Assembly (NCBI GenBank): GCA_945787015.1
Contig: CALZGM010000010.1
Span: 37,375-101,374 of the forward strand
Direction: 5' to 3'
Length of the DNA: 64,000 nucleotides
Source of the DNA: an uncultured Roseburia sp.
Lineage (GTDB): Bacteria > Bacillota > Clostridia > Lachnospirales > Lachnospiraceae
How positions within the stretch are numbered: the first letter of the stretch is position 1; each line of letters starts with the position of its first letter. The notes beneath the pieces were generated by a model. That model searched no databases and was not told the origin of the DNA. It worked only from the letters and a program-made list of their open reading frames with translations. Of this stretch, positions 24,773-33,620 are shown piece after piece. The translations under genes were made by a program, and so were the position numbers.

Positions 24773-26974
24773 ATGAGAAACATCGTATCTTTTAATGACA
24801 ACTGGAAATTCTTAAAAACCGCCGGTAATGCCAACGAAGCTGCTACTGCTCTCGGAGAAAGCATTACACTGCCTCATACCTGGAATGCCATTGATGGTCA
24901 GGACGGCGGAAATGATTATTATCGTGGCACCTGCTGGTATGTGAAGGAATTTGATAAACCGGCTGTAAATAATTCTGACCGTGTCTATCTGGAATTTCTC
25001 GGAGCAGCCATGACGGCTAACATCTATATCAATGAAGAACTGGTCTCCCATCACGAAGGCGGCTATTCCACCTTCCGTGTCGACATCACAGAAAAGCTCC
25101 AGGATAAGAATGTACTTGTTGTCTCCGTAAATAACGAAAACAACACCATTGTTTATCCACAAACAGCAGACTTTACCTTCTATGGCGGGCTATACCGCGA
25201 TGTCAATCTGATGATTGTACCGGAAGTTCATTTTGAACTCGATTATTGCGGAACACCGGGTATAAAGGTAACCCCTTTGGTAGATTTGGGGGCAAAAAAA
25301 GCTAGCGTAACCATAGAAGCATGGGTGTCAGGTTCTGCTTCCTCCGTAAGCTTTACAGTAAACGGCGAAACCATTGTTTCCTCCGTTGCAGACAACCACG
25401 CGCAGGCTGAATTTGTAATCGAAAATGTTCATCTTTGGGATGGCATCAACGACCCTTATCTTTATACAGCAACAGCATCCTTAGAAAGTGGCGACTGTAT
25501 CAGCACCCGCTTCGGCTGCCGCAAATTCCACATAGATCCACAGGAAGGCTTTTTCTTAAACGGACGTCCGTACCTGCTGCGCGGTGTATCCCGTCATCAG
25601 GATTTTAAAGGGGTTGGAAATGCACTTACTTTAGAGCATCATATAAAAGATATGGAAATCATTAAAGAGCTTGGCGCTACTACCCTTCGCCTTGCCCATT
25701 ATCAGCACGCACAGGAATTCTATGATTTATGTGACGAAAACGGGCTTATTGTGTGGGCGGAAATTCCATATATCACCATGCATATGAAAGACGGTCGTGC
25801 TAATACGCTTTCCCAGATGGAAGAGCTGATTGTGCAAAACTACAATCATCCGTCTATTATCTGCTGGGGACTTTCCAATGAAATCACGGCTGCCAGCGCG
25901 GTAAATGAAGACTTATTGGAAAACCATAAACTTTTAAATGACCTGTGTCATAAATTAGACAGCACACGCCCTACTACCATGGCAAATGTATTTATGTTGG
26001 AAATGGATTCTCCGATTTTAGAAATTCCCGATATCAACAGTTACAATCTTTACTTCGGATGGTATTTAGGAGAGTTGGAACAGAATGATGAATTTTTTGA
26101 TGAATACCATGCGAAATATCCGGACAGAGTCATTGGCTTCTCTGAATATGGTGCTGATGCCAATCCGCAGTATCAGTCTGCTGCTCCTGAAAAAGGTGAC
26201 TATACGGAGACCTATCAGGCTGTATATCATGAGCACATGCTAAAGATGATTGAAGAGCGTCCATGGCTTTGGGCAACGCATGTCTGGAATTTGTTTGACT
26301 TTGCTGCTGACGGAAGAGATGAAGGTGGAAAACATGGTGAAAACCAGAAAGGTCTTGTAACCTTTGACCGTAAGACAAAGAAGGATGCCTTCTACCTGTA
26401 CAAAGCTGCTTGGAATAAAACAGAACACTTTGTACACTTATGTGGCAGCCGTTATGTAGATCGTACCGAAGACGTAACAGAAATTAAGGTGTATTCTAAT
26501 CAACCGGAAGTTACCTTATATGTTGACGGTAAAGAATTTGCTACCCAGTCCGGTAAAACAATTTTCAAATTCAACGTCCCGATTACCGGAGAACACGCGA
26601 TTACCGCAAAGGCAGATTCCTGCGAGGATAACATTACTGTTAAAAAGGTTACAGAAGAAAATCCTTCCTACATCTTTATTAAACGTACTCCGGTTACTAA
26701 CTGGTTTGACGCAGATGAATTGGACCCGGAATGCTTCTCTATCAACGATAAATTAGCAGATATTAAAGCAAATCCGCAGGCAGGCGCTATTATTGATGAG
26801 ATGATGGCAAAAGGAGCCTCTGACCGGGGTGATGTAGCGGATGCTGTTAAGGATAATCCTGGATTACAGCGTATGATGGGACGTATGACCTTAGTCAGTC
26901 TATTAAAACAGGCTGGCACTGATGATGAAAGTATTAAACAGATTAATCGGATTTTACAGGGAATTAAAAAATAA
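24773..26974 (+). CDS. Glycoside hydrolase family 2 protein with C-terminal helical extension
   Basis: A 733-residue GH2 enzyme with N-terminal sugar-binding domain, immunoglobulin-like domain and TIM barrel. The acid/base is E370 in WGLSNE and the nucleophile is E458 in GFSEYGAD. The loop GENQKGLVTFDRK is typical of beta-galactosidase-like members; the N-x-K triplet there also recalls beta-glucuronidases, so specificity is open. Residues of about 640-733 form a Met-rich helical extension (DEMMAKGASDRGD, MMGRMTLVSLLKQAG) of unknown role. No signal peptide, so intracellular. AAAGGAATATGAATT precedes the ATG. Confidence 0.9.
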   Translation: MRNIVSFNDNWKFLKTAGNANEAATALGESITLPHTWNAIDGQDGGNDYYRGTCWYVKEFDKPAVNNSDRVYLEFLGAAMTANIYINEELVSHHEGGYSTFRVDITEKLQDKNVLVVSVNNENNTIVYPQTADFTFYGGLYRDVNLMIVPEVHFELDYCGTPGIKVTPLVDLGAKKASVTIEAWVSGSASSVSFTVNGETIVSSVADNHAQAEFVIENVHLWDGINDPYLYTATASLESGDCISTRFGCRKFHIDPQEGFFLNGRPYLLRGVSRHQDFKGVGNALTLEHHIKDMEIIKELGATTLRLAHYQHAQEFYDLCDENGLIVWAEIPYITMHMKDGRANTLSQMEELIVQNYNHPSIICWGLSNEITAASAVNEDLLENHKLLNDLCHKLDSTRPTTMANVFMLEMDSPILEIPDINSYNLYFGWYLGELEQNDEFFDEYHAKYPDRVIGFSEYGADANPQYQSAAPEKGDYTETYQAVYHEHMLKMIEERPWLWATHVWNLFDFAADGRDEGGKHGENQKGLVTFDRKTKKDAFYLYKAAWNKTEHFVHLCGSRYVDRTEDVTEIKVYSNQPEVTLYVDGKEFATQSGKTIFKFNVPITGEHAITAKADSCEDNITVKKVTEENPSYIFIKRTPVTNWFDADELDPECFSINDKLADIKANPQAGAIIDEMMAKGASDRGDVADAVKDNPGLQRMMGRMTLVSLLKQAGTDDESIKQINRILQGIKK

Positions 26975-26988
26975 AAAAGAATCGTGAC

Positions 26989-27023
26989 AAAAGAGCCATG
27001 GAAACTTAATCCATGGCTCTTTT
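26989..27023. terminator. Bidirectional terminator between GH2 and the SDR operon
   Basis: Perfect 14-bp arms (AAAAGAGCCATGGA and TCCATGGCTCTTTT) with a 7-nt loop between two convergent genes. Confidence 0.9.
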
Positions 27024-27032
27024 CCTATTTCC

Positions 27033-27836
27033 TTATTCTAAAATTTCCGGATGCTTCCAGGTAGAAACATTCTGATGTCCTGCTGCCAATGCTCCATCCA
27101 CCGGAATGGCTGCTCCTGTTATGTAACGTGCCATATCACTTGCCAGGAACAAGGCTAAGTAAGCACATTCCTCCGGATTTCCCATACGTCCTGCCGGGCA
27201 GTCCTTTGCAAAGAAAGCCAAAGCCTGCTCCGGAGCATCTCCGAAAATGGAGGTCTTTGTATAACCCGGGCAGATAGCATTTACTGTAATTCCATAAGGC
27301 GCATAATCCAAGGCTGCGGACTTCGTCATTCCAACCACTCCATGTTTTGTTGCAGTATATAGTGCCTGTCCACGCTGCGGCATAATTCCTGCAATGGATG
27401 CCACATTGATCAGGAAGCCTCCCTCGCTATGGGATTTAAAGATTGCTTCAGCACCGTATTTCATACCGGCAAATACGCCTTTGCTGTTTAATGCAAAAAT
27501 CTGATCATAGTCTTCCATTTCATATTCATGCAGTGGGAAACCACCCTGTCCGATTCCGGCATTACTTACGATACCGTCTAATTTTCCATAATGTTCTACT
27601 GTCTTTTCGATTAGTGCTTTAATCTGTTTGGTATCGCTGCAATCCGTCTGTACAAAAATAGCATCTCCGCCCTTTGCACAGATTTCATCTGCTACGGCCT
27701 GTCCCTGCTCAACACTTCTTGCAGCACAGACAACCTTCATCCCATTTTCTGCAAAAACCTTTGCGATTGCTTCACCAATTCCTCTGCTTGCACCTGTTAC
27801 AATTGCTACTTTTCCTTTTACACTTGAAAAATCCAT
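27033..27836 (-). CDS. Short-chain dehydrogenase/reductase, third gene of the SDR operon
   Basis: A 267-residue classical SDR. Motifs: TGASRGIG for NAD(P), SNAGIG, catalytic Ser in NVASIAG and YxxxK as YTATK, then PGYTKT. The acidic/neutral residues after the second strand (CAARS) leave NAD versus NADP open. GGAGGAAATGAA precedes the ATG. It follows the preceding SDR by 20 nt. The three different reductases in one transcript suggest stepwise modification of one hydroxylated compound; the substrate is not identifiable here. Confidence 0.87.
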   Translation of the reverse strand: MDFSSVKGKVAIVTGASRGIGEAIAKVFAENGMKVVCAARSVEQGQAVADEICAKGGDAIFVQTDCSDTKQIKALIEKTVEHYGKLDGIVSNAGIGQGGFPLHEYEMEDYDQIFALNSKGVFAGMKYGAEAIFKSHSEGGFLINVASIAGIMPQRGQALYTATKHGVVGMTKSAALDYAPYGITVNAICPGYTKTSIFGDAPEQALAFFAKDCPAGRMGNPEECAYLALFLASDMARYITGAAIPVDGALAAGHQNVSTWKHPEILE

Positions 27837-27856
27837 TTCATTTCCTCCTTTTATGA

Positions 27857-28693
27857 TTAAATTTTTTTAAAGTTCTTAGCATTAATACTTCCGCCATCAC
27901 AAAGAATATCGACACCTGCCAGATATCCGTTTCTCTCATCAGCCAATGTTGCTAACGCATAACCTAATTCTTCCGGAGTCCCCATACGCTGCTCAGCAGT
28001 ATATGGTATCAGGTCACCACCTGATTCTTTCTCTAAATTACCCATATCTGTTGCAATCAATCCGGGGCTTAAAGACACCACTCTGATTCCTTTTTGACCA
28101 TACTCATATGCACATTTCTGTGCATACCAAATCACAAAATTTTTAGAAAATGCATAGGCAAATCCTGCTTTTTCATACTGACCTTTAGGAAGATTACTTA
28201 TTTTGATTAGTTTTCTTAGGAATTTTTCTTCATCCGTTTCTGCCAGGGCATATACTTTTTTATTAATTAGAAATTTTGGCAGAATATAGGCAGAATTTGA
28301 AGACACATCTACTATGACACTTCCCTTATTCATTCGTTTTGAAAATTCCTGATTTACATATACAGTGCCTAATGCATTTACGCGAAGTAACTGTTCCTGT
28401 CCGGTCATTGCAGGAGACATTCCTGCAGCATTTATTACATTTTTTATTTCTCCCATGCACGCTGCATATTCTGCAAGCTTTCTTACACTCTGGCGGTCTG
28501 AAGTATCGCAGGCATGTGCATATGCTTCATATCCCAATTCCTTCAATTCGCTAACTGCCTTTTCCAGTTTTTTTACGGTTCTGCCCGATACAATGATTAC
28601 TTTATCCTTGGGCATATATTTGGCAGCCGCTAATCCCATACCACTGCCTCCACCTGTGATAACGCATATTTTTTTATTTTCTTTTGTTTCCAT
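27857..28693 (-). CDS. Short-chain dehydrogenase with insert before YxxxK, second gene of the SDR operon
   Basis: About 278 residues from the ATG at 28693, chosen for GGGAG six bases upstream; a GTG at 28717 overlapping the previous stop is the alternative. It has TGGGSGMG, NAAG, a catalytic DVSSNS and YAFSK. Between Ser and Tyr is an insert of roughly 40 residues. A similar long insert is known in 3-alpha-hydroxysteroid dehydrogenase/carbonyl reductases, so steroid-like substrates are one possibility, offered as inference only. The C terminus keeps the VDILCDGG motif. Confidence 0.83.
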   Translation of the reverse strand: METKENKKICVITGGGSGMGLAAAKYMPKDKVIIVSGRTVKKLEKAVSELKELGYEAYAHACDTSDRQSVRKLAEYAACMGEIKNVINAAGMSPAMTGQEQLLRVNALGTVYVNQEFSKRMNKGSVIVDVSSNSAYILPKFLINKKVYALAETDEEKFLRKLIKISNLPKGQYEKAGFAYAFSKNFVIWYAQKCAYEYGQKGIRVVSLSPGLIATDMGNLEKESGGDLIPYTAEQRMGTPEELGYALATLADERNGYLAGVDILCDGGSINAKNFKKI

Positions 28694-28716
28694 CTTTTCT
28701 CCCTGTTTCTTTGCCA

Positions 28717-29730
28717 CTATACTGCTATTCTATGTTCTAATCTAAGCCACTCAACTTCATCGTAGATAGTCTCTGCAAATGGTCGTGTCTGGTATCCTAA
28801 TTCTTTTTTAGCCTTACTGCTGTCAAATTCATTGTTTCTGACTAAATTGTAAAGCATTAGCTCGGTAATCAATGGATCATTTTTTGTAATCTTTCCTATC
28901 ATGACGCTTGCCTTGACAATCAATCTTGTAACAAACATAGGAAGTATCGTTGTTACCATTTTTACGCCACTTGCATTGCTAATATGTAAAAGCATGTCCT
29001 TCATCCAGACAACGTCATTTCCTAAGATATATCCCTCTCCAATTCTTCCCTTATCTACGGCAGCAATCGTTCCGGCAGCCAAGTCTCTTACGTCAACAGA
29101 ATTGAATGAGCCCGGAAATCCCACTTTGCTCTCTCCATTACAATATTGTTCGATGAAAGTTGAAACCGGTCCGCCTGCATAGTCATTCGGTCCGCAAATC
29201 CCGGTTGGATATACTACTGATGCTTTTAAGCCTTTTTCTTTCACGGCATCAAATACTAATTGTGTAGCCATTGCTTTTGTTTTTCCATAATAGCCAACAA
29301 TTTTATCCAGTTCAAAACTTTCTGGTTCTTTTATCTTTTCCCCATGCGGAAGTTCAGGTATGGTTCCGGTTGAGCTGACATAGACAAGCTTCTCTACATC
29401 TTTTTCCAGACACATATCAATAATATTCTGTGTTCCATCCACATTTACATGATAGACAAATTCACTTGGTTCTTCTTTTAAATAAACAATGCTTGCACAG
29501 TGAATACAGACTATCCTGCGATTCTCAACCGTAAAGAATGTTTCTAAAGAAGCCTTATCCGTCAAATCGCCATATACAATCTCCACACCTTCCGGAACAT
29601 GCTCTACGGCCTTGTCCCCCTTTAAAACTAACCCGCGCACATCGCATCCCTTTTCAACAAGCTGCTTTGCGATATTGTTCCCTAAAAATCCTGCTGCACC
29701 GGTTAATAAATATACTCTTTCGTCTTTCAT
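28717..29730 (-). CDS. Extended SDR, NAD-dependent epimerase/dehydratase family
   Basis: A 337-residue extended SDR, first gene of the three-SDR operon. The Rossmann motif is TGAAGFLGNNIA (residues 10-21), the catalytic Thr/Ser region VSSTGT, and the YxxxK pair is YYGKTK. Similar proteins reduce dihydroflavonols, cinnamoyl or steroid ketones, or act on nucleotide sugars. The C-terminal substrate domain has one hydrophobic stretch but no clear membrane helix. Its stop codon overlaps a possible GTG start of the next gene, indicating a tight operon. Confidence 0.83.
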   Translation of the reverse strand: MKDERVYLLTGAAGFLGNNIAKQLVEKGCDVRGLVLKGDKAVEHVPEGVEIVYGDLTDKASLETFFTVENRRIVCIHCASIVYLKEEPSEFVYHVNVDGTQNIIDMCLEKDVEKLVYVSSTGTIPELPHGEKIKEPESFELDKIVGYYGKTKAMATQLVFDAVKEKGLKASVVYPTGICGPNDYAGGPVSTFIEQYCNGESKVGFPGSFNSVDVRDLAAGTIAAVDKGRIGEGYILGNDVVWMKDMLLHISNASGVKMVTTILPMFVTRLIVKASVMIGKITKNDPLITELMLYNLVRNNEFDSSKAKKELGYQTRPFAETIYDEVEWLRLEHRIAV

Positions 29731-29828
29731 TTTGTTAACCCATCCTTTCAGATTCTATGCTTTCTATCTTTACTCTTACTTCTGGTATAGATTAACGTAT
29801 GAATATAAACTCAACATAAACTTTTGCG

Positions 29829-30863
29829 TTACAAATAAATAAAAAAAGAAGTTCCTTTTCCCAAGGTACTTTCCACCCGAATCGATCCTTTGCACAGATC
29901 AACAATTCTCTTTACAATAGAAAGTCCTAATCCAAATCCTGCCGTTTCATGAGAAGTATCCCCCTGATAATATCGATCAAATAAGTGTAACTTGGTATCT
30001 TCATCCATTCCCTGTCCTTCATCCCTCACTTCAATCCGAATATATTCCTCCGTTGCCTTTCCCTCAATAAAGACAGTAGTTCCTTCCGATGAATATTTTC
30101 TTGCATTATCCAACAGATTCACCCAGATTTCTTCTAAAATTTCCTCGTTTCCTGTATACCAGATTTCCGGCAATTCTACCTTAAGCTGTATCCTTTTTTC
30201 TTCAAAGGATGGCAGCATGAGAATCACACAATTGCGAATCTGTTCATCCAACCGGTATTTTTCCTTATTTCGAATCGACTCCATATGCTCCAGCTTTGAA
30301 AGGAACAGTGTATTCTGTGACAATTGTGCCAGACGCCCTGCTTCCTTTGCCATAATTTCCAGGTATTGCTTTTCTTCTTCTCTTGGAAGTTCATTCGCAT
30401 ACAAAAACTCAGCAAATCCCTTTATTGAGTTAATCGGTGTTTTAAATTCATGAGAAAAATCCTTCATGAACTGCTTCTGCTGTTCATCTGCATTTTTTAA
30501 TTCCCTTACCATCTGATTAAAGTTTTCAAAAATAACCTTGTATTCTCCGGCATTATCCAATGAGATTTCTAAATCCAGATTTCCCTTCGCTACTTCCTCG
30601 ATTCCGTTTAGTAATTTTTCCATTCTGCGGTACAACATAAGAGCAATCATTGTTATCACCACACCGGTAATACTTCCCATGATTTGGTAAATAGCAGTAC
30701 TCCAGATCAGAAAATTATCATTTTCCCCATCAAAGTACATATATCGGATTCCTGAAGTCAGAAGATAGGAAATAACTGCAGAAATCGTAATAATGATGGC
30801 CAGCGCAACTGCCCATCGAATCGTTCCGATTCTTTTTCTCCCCTTCGTAGCCGCATCCATCAT
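29829..30863 (-). CDS. Sensor histidine kinase
   Basis: A 344-residue membrane kinase. Two hydrophobic helices (about 15-38 and 55-80) bracket a short external loop. A HAMP linker follows (RRMEKLLNGIEEVAKGNLDLEI), then the dimerisation box FSHEFKTPINS with H138, then an HATPase domain with N (NLLDNARKYS), G1 (DEGQGM) and G2 (GFGLGLSIVK) boxes. The small sensor loop suggests detection of membrane or cell-wall stress. The ATG lies within the stop of the response regulator gene (ATGA), so the two are translationally coupled. Confidence 0.94.
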   Translation of the reverse strand: MMDAATKGRKRIGTIRWAVALAIIITISAVISYLLTSGIRYMYFDGENDNFLIWSTAIYQIMGSITGVVITMIALMLYRRMEKLLNGIEEVAKGNLDLEISLDNAGEYKVIFENFNQMVRELKNADEQQKQFMKDFSHEFKTPINSIKGFAEFLYANELPREEEKQYLEIMAKEAGRLAQLSQNTLFLSKLEHMESIRNKEKYRLDEQIRNCVILMLPSFEEKRIQLKVELPEIWYTGNEEILEEIWVNLLDNARKYSSEGTTVFIEGKATEEYIRIEVRDEGQGMDEDTKLHLFDRYYQGDTSHETAGFGLGLSIVKRIVDLCKGSIRVESTLGKGTSFFIYL

Positions 30864-31531
30864 TTTTTGATTTCTCCTTTATATCCCAATCCACGCACAG
30901 TAACAATCTCAAATTCCTGATACCCGGCGAAACGCTTTCGCAGCCGGTTAATATGAGTTCTTACTGTAGTCTCGTCAGAATCTGTTTCATATCCCCAAAT
31001 CGTATCCAAAAGCTGAGACGTCGTAAAAACCTTATTTGGATAAGATAATAACTTAAAAAGCAGTTCAAATTCTTTCTTAGGTAATGTCATACGCTCTTCT
31101 CCCCGGATGACCATATTACTGTCTTCATTTATGATGACATCCCCAATGATTATTTTCTTCTCATCATTAATTTGTGCTCTCCGTAATAGTGCGCGCACTC
31201 TCCACAATAATTCTTCGTAGTGAACCGGTTTTGTCATATAATCATCAATGCCGAGTGCAAATCCATTCTTCTTATCCTGCCACTCCTTTTTTGCCGTCAA
31301 AAGAAGAACCGGCGTCGTCTTGTCCGCCATCCTCAGCTGCCTCACAAACTCATACCCGTCCATATGAGGCATCATAACATCTGCAATAATCAGGTTCACC
31401 TGCTGACGTTCCAATAGTTCCAATGCCTCTATTCCATTTGCTGCTTCTAAGATATGATACTCATTTTTCAGGTGTAATTTTGTAACCAATCTGGTACTGT
31501 TGTCATCTTCCACTATCAATACTGTAATCAT
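30860..31531 (-). CDS. OmpR/PhoB-type response regulator
   Basis: A 223-residue regulator. The receiver domain has the acidic pair (E8-D9-D10), phosphoacceptor D51 in IIADVMMPHMDG and a conserved Lys (TKPV). The C-terminal winged helix shows LPKKEFELLFKL and TVRTHINRLRKRF. Its ATG overlaps the stop of the MATE exporter gene and it overlaps the kinase gene at the other end. GGAGGATGT supplies the ribosome site. It probably controls the exporter operon or the neighbouring SDR operon. Confidence 0.94.
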   Translation of the reverse strand: MITVLIVEDDNSTRLVTKLHLKNEYHILEAANGIEALELLERQQVNLIIADVMMPHMDGYEFVRQLRMADKTTPVLLLTAKKEWQDKKNGFALGIDDYMTKPVHYEELLWRVRALLRRAQINDEKKIIIGDVIINEDSNMVIRGEERMTLPKKEFELLFKLLSYPNKVFTTSQLLDTIWGYETDSDETTVRTHINRLRKRFAGYQEFEIVTVRGLGYKGEIKK

Positions 31532-32886
31532 ACATCCTCCGCAAAATGCAACTTGCCATTCCTGATTTTACGATACTGCCAGATACAGATGGCAACTGCT
31601 ATCCCAACTGACAGGAAATCCGCAATGGTATGGGCGGCTGCAATTCCCGTAAAGCCCATCAGACGTTCCATCAGATAAAGGCATGGAATTAATATTCCTC
31701 CCTGCCTCAGCACCGAAACAATAGTCGCAGGCAGAGCACTTCCGCAAGCCTGTAAGAAGCTTGTACTCAAATAGTAGAACCCTATAATCGGACTTGCGAT
31801 TACCAAAAAGATGACTAAGTTTTCTCCCATAGTTGCCGCGTCCGCATCCTTTAAAAACAACCCAATCAACGTATGTCTTGCCAAAAAGCATCCTGCGGTA
31901 ACAACAAGGCCAAATACAAAGGTAAGTATTCCAAGTTTTTTTAATATCTCCTTTAATCTTTTCTGATTTCCTGCACCATAATTATATGCCATCAAAGGCT
32001 GCACACCCATGCAGATTCCCATCTGAATCATTGCTATCAGCATTGTTGCCTTCCCTGCGGCTGCCATTGCTGCTATCGCATTTGTTCCGTAACCGGATAG
32101 CAGCTGATTCGAAAACGTGGATGCAAAACCGGACAAAAGGCTGCTGATACCGTTTGGTAATCCCACCCCCATAATATGAAATAATGCTACCGGATTTTTC
32201 ATTGCATACCCCGGAGTAACACTTAAAACAGATGCTTTTTTTAATATGTAGGAAAGATAATAGCCGCTGCTGACCACGTTTCCGATTGCGGTAGCAACCG
32301 CCGCTCCTGTCACTCCCTGATGAAGTATGAGAATGAAAATCGGGTCTAAGATGATATTAAGCACAGTCCCCACCATATTACCAATCAGACCTTCTTTTAT
32401 TGCCCCTTCTGCCCGCAGAATGGATGCAAACGCTGTGGAAAACAACATAAAAGGTGCTCCCAGAGCAAGGGCCCGCATATAAGCGCGTGCCGGTGCCATT
32501 ATTTCCTCATTTGCCCCTAATATTTTTAGAATAGGGTCTGTAGCCGATAACATCACAACTGCACAGAAGATTCCAAACAGAACAGATGTCATACAGCATA
32601 AGCTCGAATAGGTCTTCGCTTCTTCTTTTTTCCCTGCACCAATCGCACTTGCAATCACGGAGCATCCACCGATTCCAAGCATGGTAGCTGCCGCCATCAC
32701 CAGAGAGAACACCGGTCCTACCACAGAAACCGCCGCTACCTGTGCGGTATCCCCCAGCATTCCGACAAAAAACATATCTGCCATGTTATAGATTACCATA
32801 ATCAATATAGTGATACAGGACGGAACCGCCAAAGAAAAAATAGCGCTCCATACCGGCTTATCTTTAAATAAAGTTTCGTTTTTCAT
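31528..32886 (-). CDS. MATE-family efflux transporter
   Basis: About 452 residues from the ATG at 32886, preceded by GGGGGGCG; an in-frame ATG at 32901 is less well placed. Twelve hydrophobic helices arranged as two similar halves, with MATE hallmarks such as VYNMADMFFVGMLGD and GIGGCSVIASAIGAGKKEEA in pieces. It should export cationic drugs or metabolites using Na+ or H+. It is the first gene of a MATE-regulator-kinase operon and is divergent from a TetR gene whose product probably represses it. Confidence 0.92.
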   Translation of the reverse strand: MKNETLFKDKPVWSAIFSLAVPSCITILIMVIYNMADMFFVGMLGDTAQVAAVSVVGPVFSLVMAAATMLGIGGCSVIASAIGAGKKEEAKTYSSLCCMTSVLFGIFCAVVMLSATDPILKILGANEEIMAPARAYMRALALGAPFMLFSTAFASILRAEGAIKEGLIGNMVGTVLNIILDPIFILILHQGVTGAAVATAIGNVVSSGYYLSYILKKASVLSVTPGYAMKNPVALFHIMGVGLPNGISSLLSGFASTFSNQLLSGYGTNAIAAMAAAGKATMLIAMIQMGICMGVQPLMAYNYGAGNQKRLKEILKKLGILTFVFGLVVTAGCFLARHTLIGLFLKDADAATMGENLVIFLVIASPIIGFYYLSTSFLQACGSALPATIVSVLRQGGILIPCLYLMERLMGFTGIAAAHTIADFLSVGIAVAICIWQYRKIRNGKLHFAEDV

Positions 32887-32915
32887 ACTCACGCCCCCCA
32901 TTTTTTAAACATGTG

Positions 32916-32964
32916 TTGATTTATTTCCTATTGTTGATTATAATTCATAGAAGTAGAAAAACAA
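32916..32964. promoter_or_regulatory. Overlapping divergent promoters of the TetR and MATE genes
   Basis: On the plus strand TTGATT (32916-32921) and TATAAT (32939-32944) are 17 bp apart and drive the TetR gene. On the minus strand TTGTTT (32964-32959) and TATAAT (32942-32937) are 16 bp apart and drive MATE. The two -10 boxes overlap almost fully, so only one polymerase can bind at a time. The half-sites TGTTGATT and AATCAGCA flank the region and could be the TetR operator. Confidence 0.65.
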
Positions 32965-33032
32965 TCAGCAATGTAATAACAACTGTTAGATAAGCAACAC
33001 ATTTTCATATCTGTTGAAGAAAGGACAAATTT

Positions 33033-33581
33033 ATGAAAACTGATGCCCGTGTACGATATACCAGAATGATGATACAGCAGACGTTCCTGGATTTATTAAA
33101 GAAAAAAACCATTTCCAAAATAACCGTAAAGGAAATCTGTGACATTGCACAGATCAACCGGGCTACCTTTTATAAGCATTATCAGGATACTTACGACCTT
33201 TTGGAACAGTTTCAGAATGAAGCCATCCAGGGGTTATTAGCTCTGATAGAAAGTTCTTCCGAAAAAAGTACAGAGCAAACCCTTTTTTCTATCTTAACTG
33301 TCATGCAGGAGAACAAAGAAATGTTCGCAAAATTTGCTACAATGAAAGAAGATAAAAGTTTTTCCTTCCGCTTAGCAGTCAGCTGTTTTGAAAAAATGAA
33401 CGAAATGCGTATGGAAAATGGCAGTTCTGCGCCTGCTTTTTCCGGCATTTATTTTGGCTATATCGCAGGGGGCACAAGCGGTATCATTGAGTACTGGCTG
33501 CGAAGCGGCATGAAGGAATCGCCTGCCGACATCGCCAAGACGATTTTGAAACTGAACAGTACCATAACACAAGCTTTTTAA
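33033..33581 (+). CDS. TetR/AcrR-family transcriptional regulator
   Basis: A 182-residue regulator. The N-terminal helix-turn-helix reads ISKITVKEICDIAQINRATFYKHY, the usual TetR form; in pieces, KEICDIAQ and RATFYKHY. The C-terminal helical part matches the TetR C-terminal domain common in Firmicutes, ending near IIEYWLRSGMKESP. The ligand is unknown. Divergent placement and overlapping promoters point to the MATE exporter operon as its target. AAGAAAGGACAAATTT precedes the ATG. Confidence 0.92.
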   Translation: MKTDARVRYTRMMIQQTFLDLLKKKTISKITVKEICDIAQINRATFYKHYQDTYDLLEQFQNEAIQGLLALIESSSEKSTEQTLFSILTVMQENKEMFAKFATMKEDKSFSFRLAVSCFEKMNEMRMENGSSAPAFSGIYFGYIAGGTSGIIEYWLRSGMKESPADIAKTILKLNSTITQAF

Positions 33582-33584
33582 ATT

Positions 33585-33608
33585 AAATGCCCCAAAATGG
33601 GGCATTTT
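33585..33608. terminator. Bidirectional terminator between TetR and GH78 genes
   Basis: AAATGCCCC (33585-33593) and GGGGCATTT (33599-33607) form a 9-bp stem with a five-base loop and T-runs on either strand. Confidence 0.85.
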
Positions 33609-33620
33609 TCAAATACATAT

